From positions 26,994,689-27,058,688 of the forward strand of contig NC_054534.1 in assembly GCF_017654505.1 (NCBI RefSeq): a stretch of DNA of 64,000 nt. Direction: 5' to 3'. Position 1 is the stretch's first letter. Every line of letters begins with the position of its first letter. The notes under the pieces are model-generated. The model worked only from the letters and a program-made list of their open reading frames with translations, searched no databases and was not told the DNA's origin. Below are positions 47,291 to 61,505 of this stretch, piece after piece. The position numbers were made by a program, and so were the translations under genes. The stretch is from Polyodon spathula (lineage: Eukaryota > Chordata > Actinopteri > Acipenseriformes > Polyodontidae).

Positions 47291-50200
47291 TAGGCTGACA
47301 GAATTCCCATAGTTACAGTAAATTATTGATACTGTATTTATTTTGCTATGACAACTTCTAATAGTCGCATAGTCAACGTGCCTTTTGAACGTTTCATATA
47401 CTTTCCGACAAATAAAGCAATTGAAGCATTTTAGAGATGCGGGGAGCTATGCGATTAGGTTGTTCCTGCCCACGACCACTTTGTAATTTATGTTACATTG
47501 CTTTTAGTTTAATTCTGACTTGAAATGTTAACTTCATAACATAAATAAAATATTTAGCAACCAGTATTCTTTGAATAAACGTAATAATTGAATATAGCTT
47601 GACCGTTTGTTAATTGAACAGACGTTTAATACTCATTTTGTATAGCATGTTGTAATAATAATAATTACTAAACGGTGTCCATCATGGGCCTATACGCAGT
47701 AAGTATAAGCAGAATACAAATTAGATGCACACATATTTTAAATATTAATACAGTCTCAGCAAAACTATTTATTAATGGGCCCTTGTGATGTCAATTCCAG
47801 CCTCTATATGTCCACAGCCGTCAACATTGTTATGCCATTCCAGCATATTTGGTTGGCGCCAGAGGAACGTGCTGATGGCGTTAATAAACGTTCCCACACT
47901 GCAGACTTCATTCCCCGGCCTAGAAAAGTATATTCTGAGCCTTTACATGCAACTAGTTTGATTGTTTGGAGCGGAGAAACAAACTTGTTACGTGGGTCAG
48001 TAAGTCTGCAGTTTAGTGCTGAATATTGAAATCATTCGGCATAATCATGTAGTTTGACTTTTATCAGCAAAGAAACATAATCTGTAAAACACAGTCGTAC
48101 ATTGTTGCAATTAAAAATGAGCAACAGATATTTGCATGTTGATTTACTAAATATCCTAGTTTAGTATACAATTATTATTAACATTAAATTACGTGCAGTT
48201 TAATTGATTGCAAATAACTTCAGGGAACAGAAAATAAATAAAATTGAATCTTGTCTTATCACAGTATACATGATGGGCACATTTTTAAAACATTAGTATG
48301 TTGGTTTAATGCATACACCTCAATGCGACCTGGAGTTCGCATAACTCCACAGGTTCTTCGTACGGTCAGAAGGGACCACCGGCCACACTATTCTTTCACA
48401 GCTCATGTACTTTATCTTGTGTACCAAGGTCAAAAAAAAAAAAAAAAACATATGTGTAATCGTCTCTTACATTTTTGTTTGTAAAACACCAGGGAAGGCA
48501 CTATTTAAATGACGTAAACCGTGAAGGTGTTTGATCTTCAACTTATAGGATAATTAAAATAGGTACCAATGTCTTAACACATTTTGTTCTTATTTTTACA
48601 TTTCTATTACTATTTTAGAGTGTTTGCAATGATTATGGGTGCTGTCACTCCAATAGTGAGTTTTGGTTTCTGTAAATCCGTCTTTTTCTGACTTTAAGCT
48701 TGCTTTGGACTTGTCAGGAGAATCCAAAGTGCCAGGACTGGACTACCTTCCTCAATCCATTCAAATCACATGACCATTCACCTCTGCCAGCACTACCTAT
48801 TTTACATTTATTTTCTTTATGGTAATCCGCTGTCCTGATTGACTCTCACAAGACCACACATATGAGAACAGTATTGATAAAGGTAATTTGAACTCTTTAT
48901 GCTTGTGTTTAACTAGTTGGCTTATTGAGCCACCTAGAACTCTTTGTGAAGAAGATCAGCTGTGATTATCATTTTATAATCATAATCCTGGATATGAACT
49001 ACACACAGATTTTTCTCTAACTGCACAATAACCACTTCCATTTGTCTTAGTACCCGTGCCAGTTTTAAGGTGGTTAACAGCATCTACTTAACATCTATAA
49101 CCCAAGAACCGAGCTGTGTTTCCTAGAGCTATTATTAATGGTGATGCTTCAAATCAGTTTAACACTGACTCGTTATTAGCTAAATGGATTAGATATGATC
49201 CAAGATCTCTTGAAATGTAAGTATTTTCAGGGCTGTGACAGCTTTTCCATGACATGCCTTTATTAGTTAAGACAATAGGTATAGTTACAGTAGAAACCCG
49301 AGCTTGTGATAATCACTGAGCTTGCCTGCAAAGATTCCCAGTGCCAAACTGTTGAAAACTGTGTGAGGCATTAAAATATTCAATGCATGAATGGCTTTGG
49401 CTTGATAGATAAAATGTTTTTGCCCAGAAAGGTATAAGGTAAAAGAACATTAATAAATGCTGACCAGCCCCCATCTACTCAATTAATATTGAATAATAAA
49501 TATTTGTATTATGTGGCGTTTATGCAGTGAAATAGGCATCCCTACCATTATTGGACCTTTATCTTGTCTGTCATTGCATCCAGTGCAATGATTCTCTGCT
49601 CTCAACTCTCTCCCTCATACTGCTCTTTTGATTAATAAATGCTTTGGCAGACTCAACAATTGTGGTTGTGGACTTGTGGATCATGCTAAGTCCTTCTGTG
49701 TTCATATCTGTTCATAACATTTTGGTCTTTATTAAAATAAATCTTAAAATATGAATCTAAATTTCCTTTACAATCCTTGCCTGCATTGTGAGACATCAAC
49801 ACTTTTTTTTAGGGGGATCCAAAATACATTATTATTGAATATCCATTTAAAAGATGATCCTTATTATTGTTCTAAACAGCCACTGTATAGATGACTCAGT
49901 TTTGTCATGGGTATGTTAGTCTCTTATTAGGGAAGGCACTATTTTAATTATGTGAACAGTGATGATATTTATCTGCCGTTTTGAAATATAATTAAAATAG
50001 GGGCCCATGTCTGACCATAGATTGTTTTAAAGATAGAACCTACAGCTTGCACAACACAGTTCTCACAGTTGACATCTGTCTAAAATAATAGAGACCCTGA
50101 CACGTAATAACCGAAGAAAACAACACAAACATATTTGCTATAAATTGAAACTACAAAGACACTTGCGGTTATCTTGGGGCCCTATTTGTTAGCTGTGCAA

Positions 50201-50600
50201 GATTGGAAATGCTTGCAATTGTTTTATTCCTCTCAAAAGCATATTGAATTGTATTTGTAATAACTAGGGCAGTCTACTCAACCAGACCTATGGTTCTGAT
50301 TCTCAAAACTTGAAAGTTGTAACAGTCAGATTCTAAAGCATTTTTGTATATTTAGGTAAACAGCAGAACCTTGAATTTAAGTTTAAATATAAAAGATAGG
50401 CAGATTTATACTTCAACAGCCACTATACAAAATCTCAGTTTCAGAGGGGAGAGAAATGATGATATACAACTTATTGGTCATTTTTGGAAACACCTCACTT
50501 CAGAAAATGAGCTTCTAAAAGCAGAGCCAGTGGCTGTTTGCTAGAACAAACCTGGTAAATAACGACCTAAACAGAAAGAGCACTAGATAACACACATGCC
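47291..50600. other. Intergenic region upstream of NRG1
   Basis: No gene is recognised. It contains two diverged copies of an about 90-110 bp sequence (48489-48580 and 49930-50020), both with gggaaggcactattt and ataattaaaatagg. The rest is AT-rich. Confidence 0.5.
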
Positions 50601-50634
50601 AGGATATTTAAAAAGGTAAGAAGTGAAATATTAG

Positions 50635-50797
<163 letters not shown>

Positions 50798-51050
50798 TAT
50801 AAAAAATGCCTTGTATTAGCATTTGTGTATTCAAGAAGAGGGAAATCCTCGCACACATGGCTTGAAAAAATACTTTCCCATTCAGCAACTCCGCCTCCCC
50901 GTGTCTCAGGCGGCAGCAGCTGCAGCCTTAGCGGCATCTCACTTGTTTGAACCATTGAGCGAAGCTCTACAGAAACCCAGCATCATCATTTTTACAAGCT
51001 TTCACCTCATTCAACCCCATTACCTGCACTCCTTTTTTCTCACGTTTACA

Positions 51051-51660
51051 ATGAGAGCACGTCCTGCTGCTCAGTACAGACACTACTATAGTCCATTCAT
51101 TATTCCCACGGTGTCTGGATTTGTTTTGCTCTTTGCTTTTTCCCTGGATGGTGTTTGGTCAAAGAACCTCGCTTGTGATTTCTCTTCCACTCCTACTGCC
51201 AGCTCAGTCCAGGAGCTGGCGCACCGATCTGGGGTGATTATTGAAGGCAAAGTGCAGGTAGAAGGACTGGAGAGCGATATAAACCAGGAGGAAAGAGAAA
51301 CTCTGCTCCGAGAAAGAGCTGAGGTGAAAGGAAAAGAAAGCCAGGGTGAGGAAATGGACGGGAACGAAACAACGACGCTGGAGTTTATTTCTAACAAGAC
51401 ATCTTTTTTAGAACCCTACCTGTTAAAGGTGAGGGTCCACCAGGTTTGGGCGGTAAAAGCGGGAGGGATCAAGAATAACGCTGTCATCTCCCTTATCGTA
51501 GATTCTGAATCATATTGTTTTACCCTCAAGAAAGACACCAGGTATATTTTCTTTATGCAGCCTACGAATGACACTTCAGTGTTTAAAACTGCTTTTCAGC
51601 CTTTGGAGGCGGGAAGGAAAGCGAGAAAGGACGTCAGCAGGATTCTCTGTCCAGGATGCA
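51051..51660 (+). CDS. NRG1: NRG1 first coding exon, type II (glial growth factor) form
   Basis: The exon encodes 203 codons plus one base and ends at gtaagt (51661). Neuregulin-1 is a secreted or membrane-anchored ErbB ligand for Schwann cells, heart and muscle. GGF2-type features: a hydrophobic leader (about residues 16-34, with VSGFVLLFAF), SSVQELAHRSGVIIEGKVQ, an acidic and low-conservation spacer, then YLLKVRVHQVWAVKAGG, TRYIFFMQP, PLEAGRKARKDVSRILC and a final Cys-Pro-Gly-Cys. Human GGF2 shares SVQELAQRAAVVIEGKV, VHQVWAVKAGG and RYIFFMEP. NxT glycosylation sites occur at NETT, NKTS and NDTS. The open frame extends upstream to 50823, but Met at 51051 precedes the leader and agrees with the human MR start. 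Ig and EGF exons lie beyond the window. Confidence 0.95.
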
Positions 51661-52478
51661 GTAAGTACCCAACTTTTTAAAAACACTTTTCAGATAAAGC
51701 GTTTAAATGTTATTAGTTTGTATAGTACCTCTGGTCGTTGAACGTTGTTACTGCTTTGTATCAAACATTAAGTACATTATAGTTTTGGTGTTTTGTGCTT
51801 TGTGTTTAGGCTAGGCTATTAAACAAACAGTGTTCACAAAATTGATTTTCTAGTTTATCCCTTTCATACAATGTCATTAAAATTGCAGGCTGCTAATTAT
51901 CTACAGTATATATAATGCAGACGTGATGAAAACCTGCTCTTTTAAGAACGTTTTATTTCCTGACTGATTCGTTGGAAACCAGCTGACGGGTATTTAAAGG
52001 TTCTTAATAAACTTGTTTTCCAAAGCAAGACACGAATGAAAATGAGACAGCGGTATTCCTGTGAATACGTGAACATTTCAAGGAACGCCCTAGCTTTTCT
52101 CTCTGTGTGCGTGTGTGTACCTTGGCTGAATCAAAACAAATGGGTGCTATTAGGGATCTGGCGCACAGACGCTGTCAAGAGAATTAGACAGACTGTTTTA
52201 AAAATCAATTGCTATCTTTGTCACATGGTGCTCCATCACTGTTGAAAATAGTGTTCCCTGGCGTTCTGGTGTTCCTTGATTTATGGTGAATATATTGCTG
52301 ATGTTGACTCCGTTATATTATGCTAGTTTGTAGGAAATGCAACTCGTTTTGCATATAGAATGATCTGAACTTTATAAATAGAGATTATTGTTTGTTTTCT
52401 ACTGATAATTAACTAATGAATATCACATAGGTCCTTTGTTGCTGACATATTTAGATAATTGCCATGACATTCCCTCGG

Positions 52479-52480
<2 letters not shown>

Positions 52481-52545
<65 letters not shown>
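52481..52545. repeat. (ATC)n(ATT)n microsatellite
   Basis: ATC units change to ATT units midway. Confidence 0.95.
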
Positions 52546-52546
<1 letters not shown>

Positions 52547-52799
52547 AATACTGAAATCAATATAGCAAATCTCTGGTACTGTTTGGGTAAAATGTGTATT
52601 TATAAACAAATATAGACCTAATAATAATTAATTTTAATATTATGCTTTTTCAGTGATGTGTAACATCAGGGGCTAGCGGAGGTTTTATATCAACTCAATA
52701 TATTGATTTTTTTTTTAAAATCCCACGATTACCTTGCTATAAATATATTTTAAATGCATTCATATGATAACACCCCTAAAGCTTAGCTTTAGTCATATC

Positions 52800-53030
52800 G
52801 CAATCATTTTAATGGAACGGGAGCTCTCCGCCAGCTGTGGTGCTGAATTCTGCAGTTTGACGGACAGGGAAATCCCCTTTGCTGCTCTGCCAAGTGTACA
52901 GAACCAATAGGACTGGCGCCCTAGCGTCTCTTGTTGATCTGGTAGGATTACATGATAACCTCCATATAACCAAAGCCGTATGCTGGTCTGAAGTACTATT
53001 CAAAAAAAAAAAAATAATAATAATGTAACG
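52800..53030 (+). mobile_element. SINE-like retroposon with A-rich tail
   Basis: A GC-richer island in AT-rich DNA ends in an A-rich tail (aaaaaaaaaaaataataataa). Size and tail suggest a SINE; the family is not identified. Confidence 0.35.
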
Positions 53031-56000
53031 CATGTTGTCGTCTAACGTAACACATGTAGTATTTCATCTGTGTACTCTTTACTATTATGGAATACATTAT
53101 AGTATCCATTAAAATAACGAATGTAATGCACTGTCAAGGAAATAAACATCATACAATTGCTGTGTAAATATGGAAATTCCATTACTTGTAGACAGTATTA
53201 CAATGTGATCGAAATGCATACGTTACTGTAATAGTGATGGTTTAAACAACATTGACATAATTTGTCATCGTCTAGTGTTTAATTTTTTTATTTTTATTCA
53301 ACCAATCCAGCTGTTTAATCAATCTTTTGTGGTGTATTCTAATCACTGGAAGCTGTGTGATGTTTTTAATGGATTTACAAAACATATGGCAAGTTCATTG
53401 AAGCACTTACCCAGCTCAACATATCTACAAGCCTCAGGTACAGCAGTTAATAATGTCTGTTGATTTTTCTAGAGCTATGCTAATTAAGCTATAGAAGATT
53501 GTGGCATTATATTTGCAGCATGAGTTGATATGATGTAGTGACACTCCAGCCCAAGAGCAAATAATTGGGTTATGGTCCAAAATTACATTCATAATACTGA
53601 AACCCTCATGGCACCCCAATAATTGAAACATTTCCCCCCATAATTTTATCCTAACAATTATGCTACATTATTATATTTTAAGATGTGGGATTCTAAAGTC
53701 AGGACAATGGCCCTTAGTGAAATTTATAAAAGGTTCATGGCATTCTGTCCTTCCCTGCATTTCACTAAACTTCAAGCCCTCCCTCCAGAACATTAGCTTT
53801 GGCTCCTTTGGGAGTTGGTGACAATGCTACTACCCAACTTTAGACATCTGGCAACTCTAACTAGCCCCTGGCCAAATTAAGTCAAAAAAGCACATATTCA
53901 ACTTTTTTCTATTGTCCTTTCTCAAGTGTATGTGGCAGTTCAAAGCAGATTGCTAGACAGTTAGTTCCATAAGAAAGTGAAATGCAAATGATACATGTAA
54001 TCAGCTTGGCACAGCATCTCATTTTGAAGACCCTAACAGCGGTGATGTTGTTGTATATCTATACCAATACGAAACAACTTCCAGGTTGCTCAGCGGTTTA
54101 TATGGTCCCCTTTTGCAGTATTTATGTATTTAATTATATTGAGTAGAAGACCACTGTTTACATTTTAGCAGGCAGAAGATACAAACCAATAAACCAACCA
54201 ATGTACTTCATGTAATTTAGTTTGGTGTCTATATGAAATTACACACTAATGATTTCTTAGTTTAGGAACAATAATATAACACATAATGTAAACCTTTATT
54301 TATACTTTGAATATTAGCTTAAATGAGTAACTAGTTTCTTGATGACCTTATACTGCTTTTTCTGTGATCCCTCTGCATTCCACTCCAGCCTTCCTTGTAT
54401 TCTAGCCTATGTTATCTCTAATCCCATATACCAAGACCTTAGCATTACTATGCTCCAATTATCACAAATCAGAATCAACAGTTAATAATTGCTTTGAGTC
54501 TCCCACTCTGACACGATACCTATTACAGTATGTGTAATAGGATGCAAGTGTTTAAGGGTGTTATCAAATAAGCACAGTAGGTCTACTATTCCAGCCACTA
54601 CACATACAATAGGTCCATAACAACCTGTGTCAGGCTGTTTGCTGATCCAAAAAGCATAGCCTTCATTTTGGTTGCATTCATTAAAAAGTTCACTGTTTAC
54701 AATGCAATGTGAAGTCTGTCACAATCAGATTGCAGCTTGTGTTCTGTATCAAACACTACATGTAGAAAGGCTGTCAGCCAGTCTGTCATGAAACTTGGAG
54801 CACAAGCTGGCTCTGAGTAACATGAGCATATGTATTAGGTGCTTTTCATCTTCCCTCTCCATCACTGCAATAATGTCCCCAATATAGAACCATTTTAAAG
54901 ACTGGTTATTTCAGTGCTTTCTAATGTCAGCGAGTTCACACAAGGAAATTACCGGGGACAAAAAGGCCAGTCTGAAATAGAAATGCATTTTATTGTGCTA
55001 GATCTGTAATGTGGTGGGAATTGAATTGGTTTGGTCCATGATTTTTCATTCTACATTTCAGGGATCACACATTTCTGAATGTGTGATTTTATTGATATAT
55101 TTTATTATAGCTCTTAATGTTCTGTATGTACCAAACGTACCATATTGAGTTTTGACTGTACTATATTCTCAATATTAACACGGTTGACATCACCTGCTTG
55201 ATAAATCATACCCGAGGCAATAGATGGAATCCCATTCCACTGCAAAGCCAGTTTAAAACAGTGACATTTCAATCAATCAAGCACCTCAGCCACTTAACAG
55301 AATACCTTTAAAATACAAAACAAACCGAAATATGACAAACCATCTTTAATTCAGTTCAATTCTACTCATGCTTGGATTCCCTCAAACACAGACTTTCCTC
55401 TTACCTTCTTGTAATCTTTGCAGTCCTTGTTGTTTCATTGCAGTTTTGTTGTTTCAATGCTGACATTAAATCCTCCCCCCCCCACCCCATACTGCAGTTT
55501 CCTCTAACAAACAAGCTTACAGGCAGTCCAAATGGATTTCTAGGGATTTTTAAAAGACAACATTTTAATCACATGGCAAAAAATTCCAGAGAAAATATGA
55601 GATTAATTCATATTTAATATTTACAACATGTACTGTATTTCCATGAGTCATCTGAGGTTTGATTGGTTAAATGTTACCACAGGTCTCCCACTGACATTTA
55701 GCCTTGGGCTAAGTGTGATGTTTCTGGGCTCCTGCATGTGCAATAACTTTCTGTAAGCTGATGTGATCAAAATTATTGTGCAAAAGACAATTATTAACTA
55801 AAAAAAAAAGATTTAGGTACATACAACATTCTGGTTACCCAACTGTGTTCTCCATCAGTGCACACCAGGGACCCTATCTTGAAATAAGTGTAATGGCAAA
55901 CTCTCTGAGAGGAATAGATTTTTTAGCTGGAAACAAGCAAGCAAGAAACCTACTTGAACCATAATTGAACTGTTCCTTCCTGCAACTAAGGGGGTTGTTT

Positions 56001-57170
56001 TCAGATAATTGAATGTCCACTACAAAAAGGTCCCTCAGAAGTTATACAGCTCAACAATGGCTTATATTTCTATCTTTTTTCACTACCTAGTAGCATGCAC
56101 TTAATATTCTCAAAGTGTCTTTTTTCATGACAATATAATTTTTTAACTAGTTCTTGTAGTTTGTTTTAATCCTGAGATTAGCCAAGCTGATTTTTCTGTA
56201 TCTTCTTAGCTGCAGTAACATCTTTTTAATGATGCCCTAACCAGAACTGGACAGAAGACTGTATTTTATATGAAGTTATTCATAAATAATATTACCAGTG
56301 TGATCCACCATAATCGTCTACACTCATATTTCTCCCACCTGGTCATAGAGTCATGTGAGAGTAGCGTGATGTTTTTTCTATCGGTTATCTTGTTTCTGAA
56401 GCACAACAAGGGGGAAGATTCTCAAAAACATTACATTACTTGGTTATGTGGTTATGTGAATCCCAGTGAAAATCGCTCTTTGCAAATGTAGTATTGAAAA
56501 CCCTTAGCTAGGAGTTTTGAATTGTGAATCTAAATATAATTAATTCATTGTTAATTACATAGAGTAACTAATCAGCTAAACCTTTCACAAAACCCCTGTG
56601 TAAAAAAATAACCTTTTATTTACAGCCAAAGGCAAAGCCAAGCAGCAAATGATCTTCAGAATCTAACTTCACAGAACATTTGGCAGAACCCTACAGACTA
56701 CATAATTTTCATAATTCATTCTAGAGAAATGAAAAAGCAACACTTCACTTACCTATTTAAACAAATACGTAATCATTTTCATATTACAGCCTACCCAGTT
56801 TCTTCAGTGTATTGGCTGTTATCAATATGGTCCAAACACTGAACCTTGTGGAAACCCCTGCCAGTAACCCAATTACTTGTGAGATATTTTTTACAATCTG
56901 GCCATGCAGAACTTTAAATATATAAAACTGACATGATTGACCTTGCTTGTAGCATCTTAAAAAAGGCAGAGTTTAGGTAGGCTGTTTGAAATACTGTACC
57001 TTGGCATGGATTGCAGTATTTTGGATTGTTATTATAATGGGTTTGTTGTCTCCTATTTTATGTCCCAAAATAGCTGTGTTGTGTTTGCAGGCCACACTCT
57101 TCTATTAATGTTTTCCTTCCATCAACAGATGATTTACAGAAAGCATTAGAATTATTCCCTTTCACTCTTT

Positions 57171-57292
57171 GAGATTCTGATGCTGCAGGTGTTTTTGCAT
57201 GATTTCCTTGCAAGCTTTGAGATTCTGATACTGCAGGTGTTTTTGCATGATTCCCTTGAACTCTCTGAGATTCTGATATGGCAGGTGTTTTT
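57171..57292. repeat. 48-bp tandem repeat, about 2.6 copies
   Basis: gagattctgat...gcaggtgtttttgcatgatt begins at 57171, 57219 and 57267. The period is a multiple of three, and the minus strand reads a repeated 16-residue unit (ESQ, QGNHAKTPA), all open. It has no recognised function. Confidence 0.8.
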
Positions 57293-58743
57293 AATTTTAA
57301 AAGGAAATTGGTATTCAATTCCAAAATTAACTTATCAAAGTGAAAGAAAGATGTGGATCAATGCTGCCAAATATCTATCCTTGTCGCCAAGTTTAAAGAG
57401 TCAACCCTCATTGTGACTCACAATTTACTGTAAATATTTATTGCTACCCTGTTGGTTCACACACTTCTAGCTGAACTGAGAACTAGCTGCATACCCTTTC
57501 GGATTAGAGCTATCATGCAATCATAAATTGGTAACATTTAAATGTAAGCTCTCTGGGTCTATTGATATATTTTAGATTGCATTGCAACCCTTTATATCTT
57601 ACTTCAAAGAAACTAAAGTCCCATTTCTGTCATAACTCCTTTGGTCACCGTGCTTTCCTGCTTTCCTTCTCTCTTTGTATATTTTTTTTAAATTGCCAAC
57701 CGAGAAAGGAAGATGCAACATCCAATTTACAATGTCATCCCAGACCAGTTGTGTCTGGACAATTGCATATTTAATTTGCTATGACCCTATTGGTCTTACT
57801 ACATACTGTAAATATTCTTAACAACTCAAAGAAAAGAGTTTAGAAATTACCATTTTTACAGCTTGAATCCACTTGAAGGGTAAGGGAAATCTTTGGTTTG
57901 AACATCACAGTTTTATTGTGTAATTTAATATATTGCTGTACTGATTTGTATACAAGCCTATTCCCTGTTTATCTGCAAGGAAAGATACCATGCAATCAAT
58001 TATCACATCAAACACAAGCATCTTATGTAGCAGCTTTGGGAATTCTATCTCAATAACAATCTATCATTATATATTGAGACTGTGTGTTTCTCCATAGGGA
58101 GCAGAGTTGCAGTCATAACTGTTTATTGCTATATCTGGTGTTCAACTCTCATAAATATTTTTTTTCAGGCCCTCGTTTTGGCTTATTTGTAGGGGAAGTG
58201 GTATCAGTGCTGTTTAGTGCATTTGCACCAGCAATCTACACTAGGTGCTGTGGTTAATTACAAGGAAGATACTGAGGCTGATTAATGTTTTGACACATAA
58301 TAAATTAAGACTTAATTAGAAAAAAAAGAATGTTTGAACTAATTTAAAATTCCTGAAACATTTATGTATAAACCTTTCTCTTTCAAGGTTAAAGTCCCAC
58401 ACAAACTGGGTGATACGTTAGGTGGCTGGTGCAGAATAAATGCAGTCAAGGTATATATTTTAAAGGATGGCTGGGTATTATATACAAGACAGTAATTCAC
58501 TTGAAGGGTTCACATGACATCATCAGCTACTAGCCCTGGCATTTAATTACTGCCATGTGCTGTATTTTGTCAAGCAGTTTGTGCAACTTCCAGTTCTGTT
58601 CTTAATTTTAGCAAAAAATGTGTATTTTATTTGTTTTTCTGACCTCAATGGCTATTAGCATGTACTTATGCAGCAGGTGTATATTTTGTTTTGCTCATTT
58701 AGAATTAGACATGTACTGAACAACCACATCTGAACATATCACC

Positions 58744-58938
58744 ATGTCACAGTATCTGAAGATGTGTAAATACTCTCAGAACCACTGGCTCAGGTTCTTG
58801 GAATCCAACCCTAAACATTGTAAGGGATCCAGACACGTGTTTAGCCAGATTCCAGTCAGTGATGGGCAGCGTTGTGTGATGGGCTGCCGTTATGGATTCT
58901 GCACACCCTGTTACACTTACACCACTATCAGAGGGTAA
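58744..58938 (+). other. Unassigned cysteine-rich open stretch in NRG1 intron 1
   Basis: About 64 codons are open, with the last part reading DGQRCVMGCRYGFCTPCYTY. A gtaatt follows. No acceptor is convincing and no family is recognised. Confidence 0.15.
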
Positions 58939-59022
58939 TTAATAAAAATACCAATTGAATAGTATACAGTAGTATGGTCATCTGAGAATTTCCCATGATT
59001 GATGTATTTTTTTCATGTTACA

Positions 59023-59087
<65 letters not shown>

Positions 59088-59102
59088 GTCTATCTATATA
59101 TC

Positions 59103-59144
<42 letters not shown>
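59023..59144. repeat. (TATC)n and (AC)n compound microsatellite
   Basis: About 18 TATC units, a short TA stretch, then about 16 AC units. Confidence 0.95.
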
Positions 59145-59145
<1 letters not shown>

Positions 59146-60420
59146 AGTAGAGATAATAATCTCACACATGTGGTTTAATGTATACATTTTGAATTGCATT
59201 CATTTACAGAAATTTTGTTTAGCTCATTAAACATAACTGAACTAAGAGATGCACAGAAATGTGGGTCAGTCCATTTCAACTAACATACAGTAGATGGGAC
59301 TTGAGTGGCAGTTTTGTAGACCTCCCCCCCCAAAAAAAAACAACAACAAAAAAACAAACGGCGACTGTCTTGCGTGTAGTTTCATTGGGAGCTTCCAGTG
59401 TGACCTTGGCAGCGGATTAGGTTTCTGCATTTGGAAGCTTAGTTGAAACAAGCAGAGTGGAAAGTCATAAAAACAGCATCAGCTGGCAGCAGGTGTTGCC
59501 CAATTCGTCAGTGGAAATTCAGGGAACAGTCAGTGAGTCTGAGTAAAAAGGTACAGCTGAAATATTGTTTAGAGCCCCGGATTTCTTTTTTCTGACGATG
59601 GCTTTGTATTGGCTGCTGTAGAAGAAGTCAAGCAGATCTCCAGGGCGCTTCTCTTTTCAGTTTCTCTGTGCTGCTGACTAAAGTGCTAAAGAACTGAACA
59701 GTATATAAAGGCATATGCACATACATATATAACAAGTAAGATCAAAAGAGCAATGCTTTTGGGCTTTAGAGCACTCGCTGCCCTCCAACACTGGGAGTCG
59801 GATTTGATTCCACAGATAAGAGGCATGCCCCTGTGGCCCTTTATGACAAGAAAATAATGATTGTATGCTAACACATGCTGGTTACATGCACTTTCTTTTA
59901 GATACCAGGATAGGAATACACCATGTGGGATAGCAGGTTATGAGAGACTATTAGCCAATTGTTTGGTGAAGCTACTGTTAGGTTTGGAAACAACAATTAG
60001 ATTTTTTTTTGTAAATCACAAATATATGAACTACATGGTTTATTCACATGTCCCATTGTCACAAGTAAAACAAAGTAAATCAAGCTGACATTTTTTAAAA
60101 TTACATTTATAAATATAAATATGAAAAACAAGTTTGTGTAAAATTGTAACTATTGGGCTGCCAGTTTTACTAAATTGTGTTGTAGTTTTATCAATGTACG
60201 AATATCCCCTGGGGGCTACAAAAAAGTCTACCAGACGTGAAAGAATAGAACACACAGCTGGATTTTTTTTCTAAATATATACCCCCATTTACGATTGAAG
60301 AGCAACTTTCCAGCTGTGTAGTCAATCAAACCTTTTCCCCTGGCAAACCTAAAGAATCAAAGTTTCAAGCTACCAAAGCCCAACCTGGCTTGTTTCTACC
60401 TAGCCTTGTTTAGTGCTTGG

Positions 60421-60593
60421 CTAGTATGGGTCGCTATAGTGCCATGAGGTGAACCAACCCCAGATGATTTTCCTCTGTAGCCTGTAGCCCAATGTAGAGC
60501 TGCTTGGTTCCTCATCCATGACTGGAAACCTGGTACAACTGGGATTGTAGCCAGCAAGCTCCTGATCGCTTTGATAGTCGAGCCGCTCCTTCT
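60421..60593 (-). other. Candidate terminal exon, minus strand, unassigned
   Basis: The minus strand has a strong acceptor (ttttttgtcttgctccttcatag) followed by 57 open codons to a TAG at 60423-60421, including LDYQSDQELAGYNPSCTRFP and GWFTSWHYSDPY. I do not recognise it. It could be a real antisense exon, a pseudogene piece or chance. Confidence 0.25.
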
Positions 60594-61505
60594 CTATGAA
60601 GGAGCAAGACAAAAAATTATATACTTTGAAAATACCAATGCATAGAAAATTTGACTGCATTCCTCCACATTGGTATACATGTTTTTAGTCACGTGAATTT
60701 TAAAAAGAAGTCCTGCTGAATACAGATAACTAGGATTCCTGATATTACTGATACTGCATATCACGTTGTTTTTTTCTCCTGACACATTTCTCTCCAGTCA
60801 GTAAAAGATTTGCCCATTCATGTTTTTTTTCCTAACAGAAAGAAACATGTTTGTGAATAAGTACCCTTTTGCTCACCTCCTTGAATGAGTGTAGCAGCAT
60901 GATTCACGACAGCTCTGATTCCTCTTCTAATCCCTTAATACTCTCCAAGCTGCTTGGGCTACAGAGCTCATATCCTACATGCACTGCAGAACCAAGAGCA
61001 TGCAAGTAAACAAACCTGCATATTGCAGGGTAAACCTGATCTGTTTTCATCAGGATTTACAAGGGACCTTCATCCCTTTAGCCTTTAATTGCACCTTAGA
61101 GCTTGATATGTCTGAGCAAGTAAGTTGGACAGATCCCTTGAAATCTGGCTAATGAAAAATCTAGTTTTGTAATATCAAGGGAAGTGAATTTAACAAGGGT
61201 TCTTATGCAGTCAAATACTGTTCAGAACAAATAAAATTACAATAATAAAATTGCAATAAATCAGTGAAATGAGTAATTTCTAAACTATTTTCTTTAGCAA
61301 AAAATATTTAGAAAATTACAAGTTTGTTATCTACATGTTTAATTGTGAAAATAAATGGTAAAGCTAAGAACTCTAATTTAATCCCTAACCACAACACTGA
61401 AACAGGATCCACATAAGTTTGGGCTAGTATACATTAATGTACAGGTTAAAAATTCTGAAGTTTATCAGATTATACCCAAATGCAATCTGGAATGTCTATA
61501 GGAGT

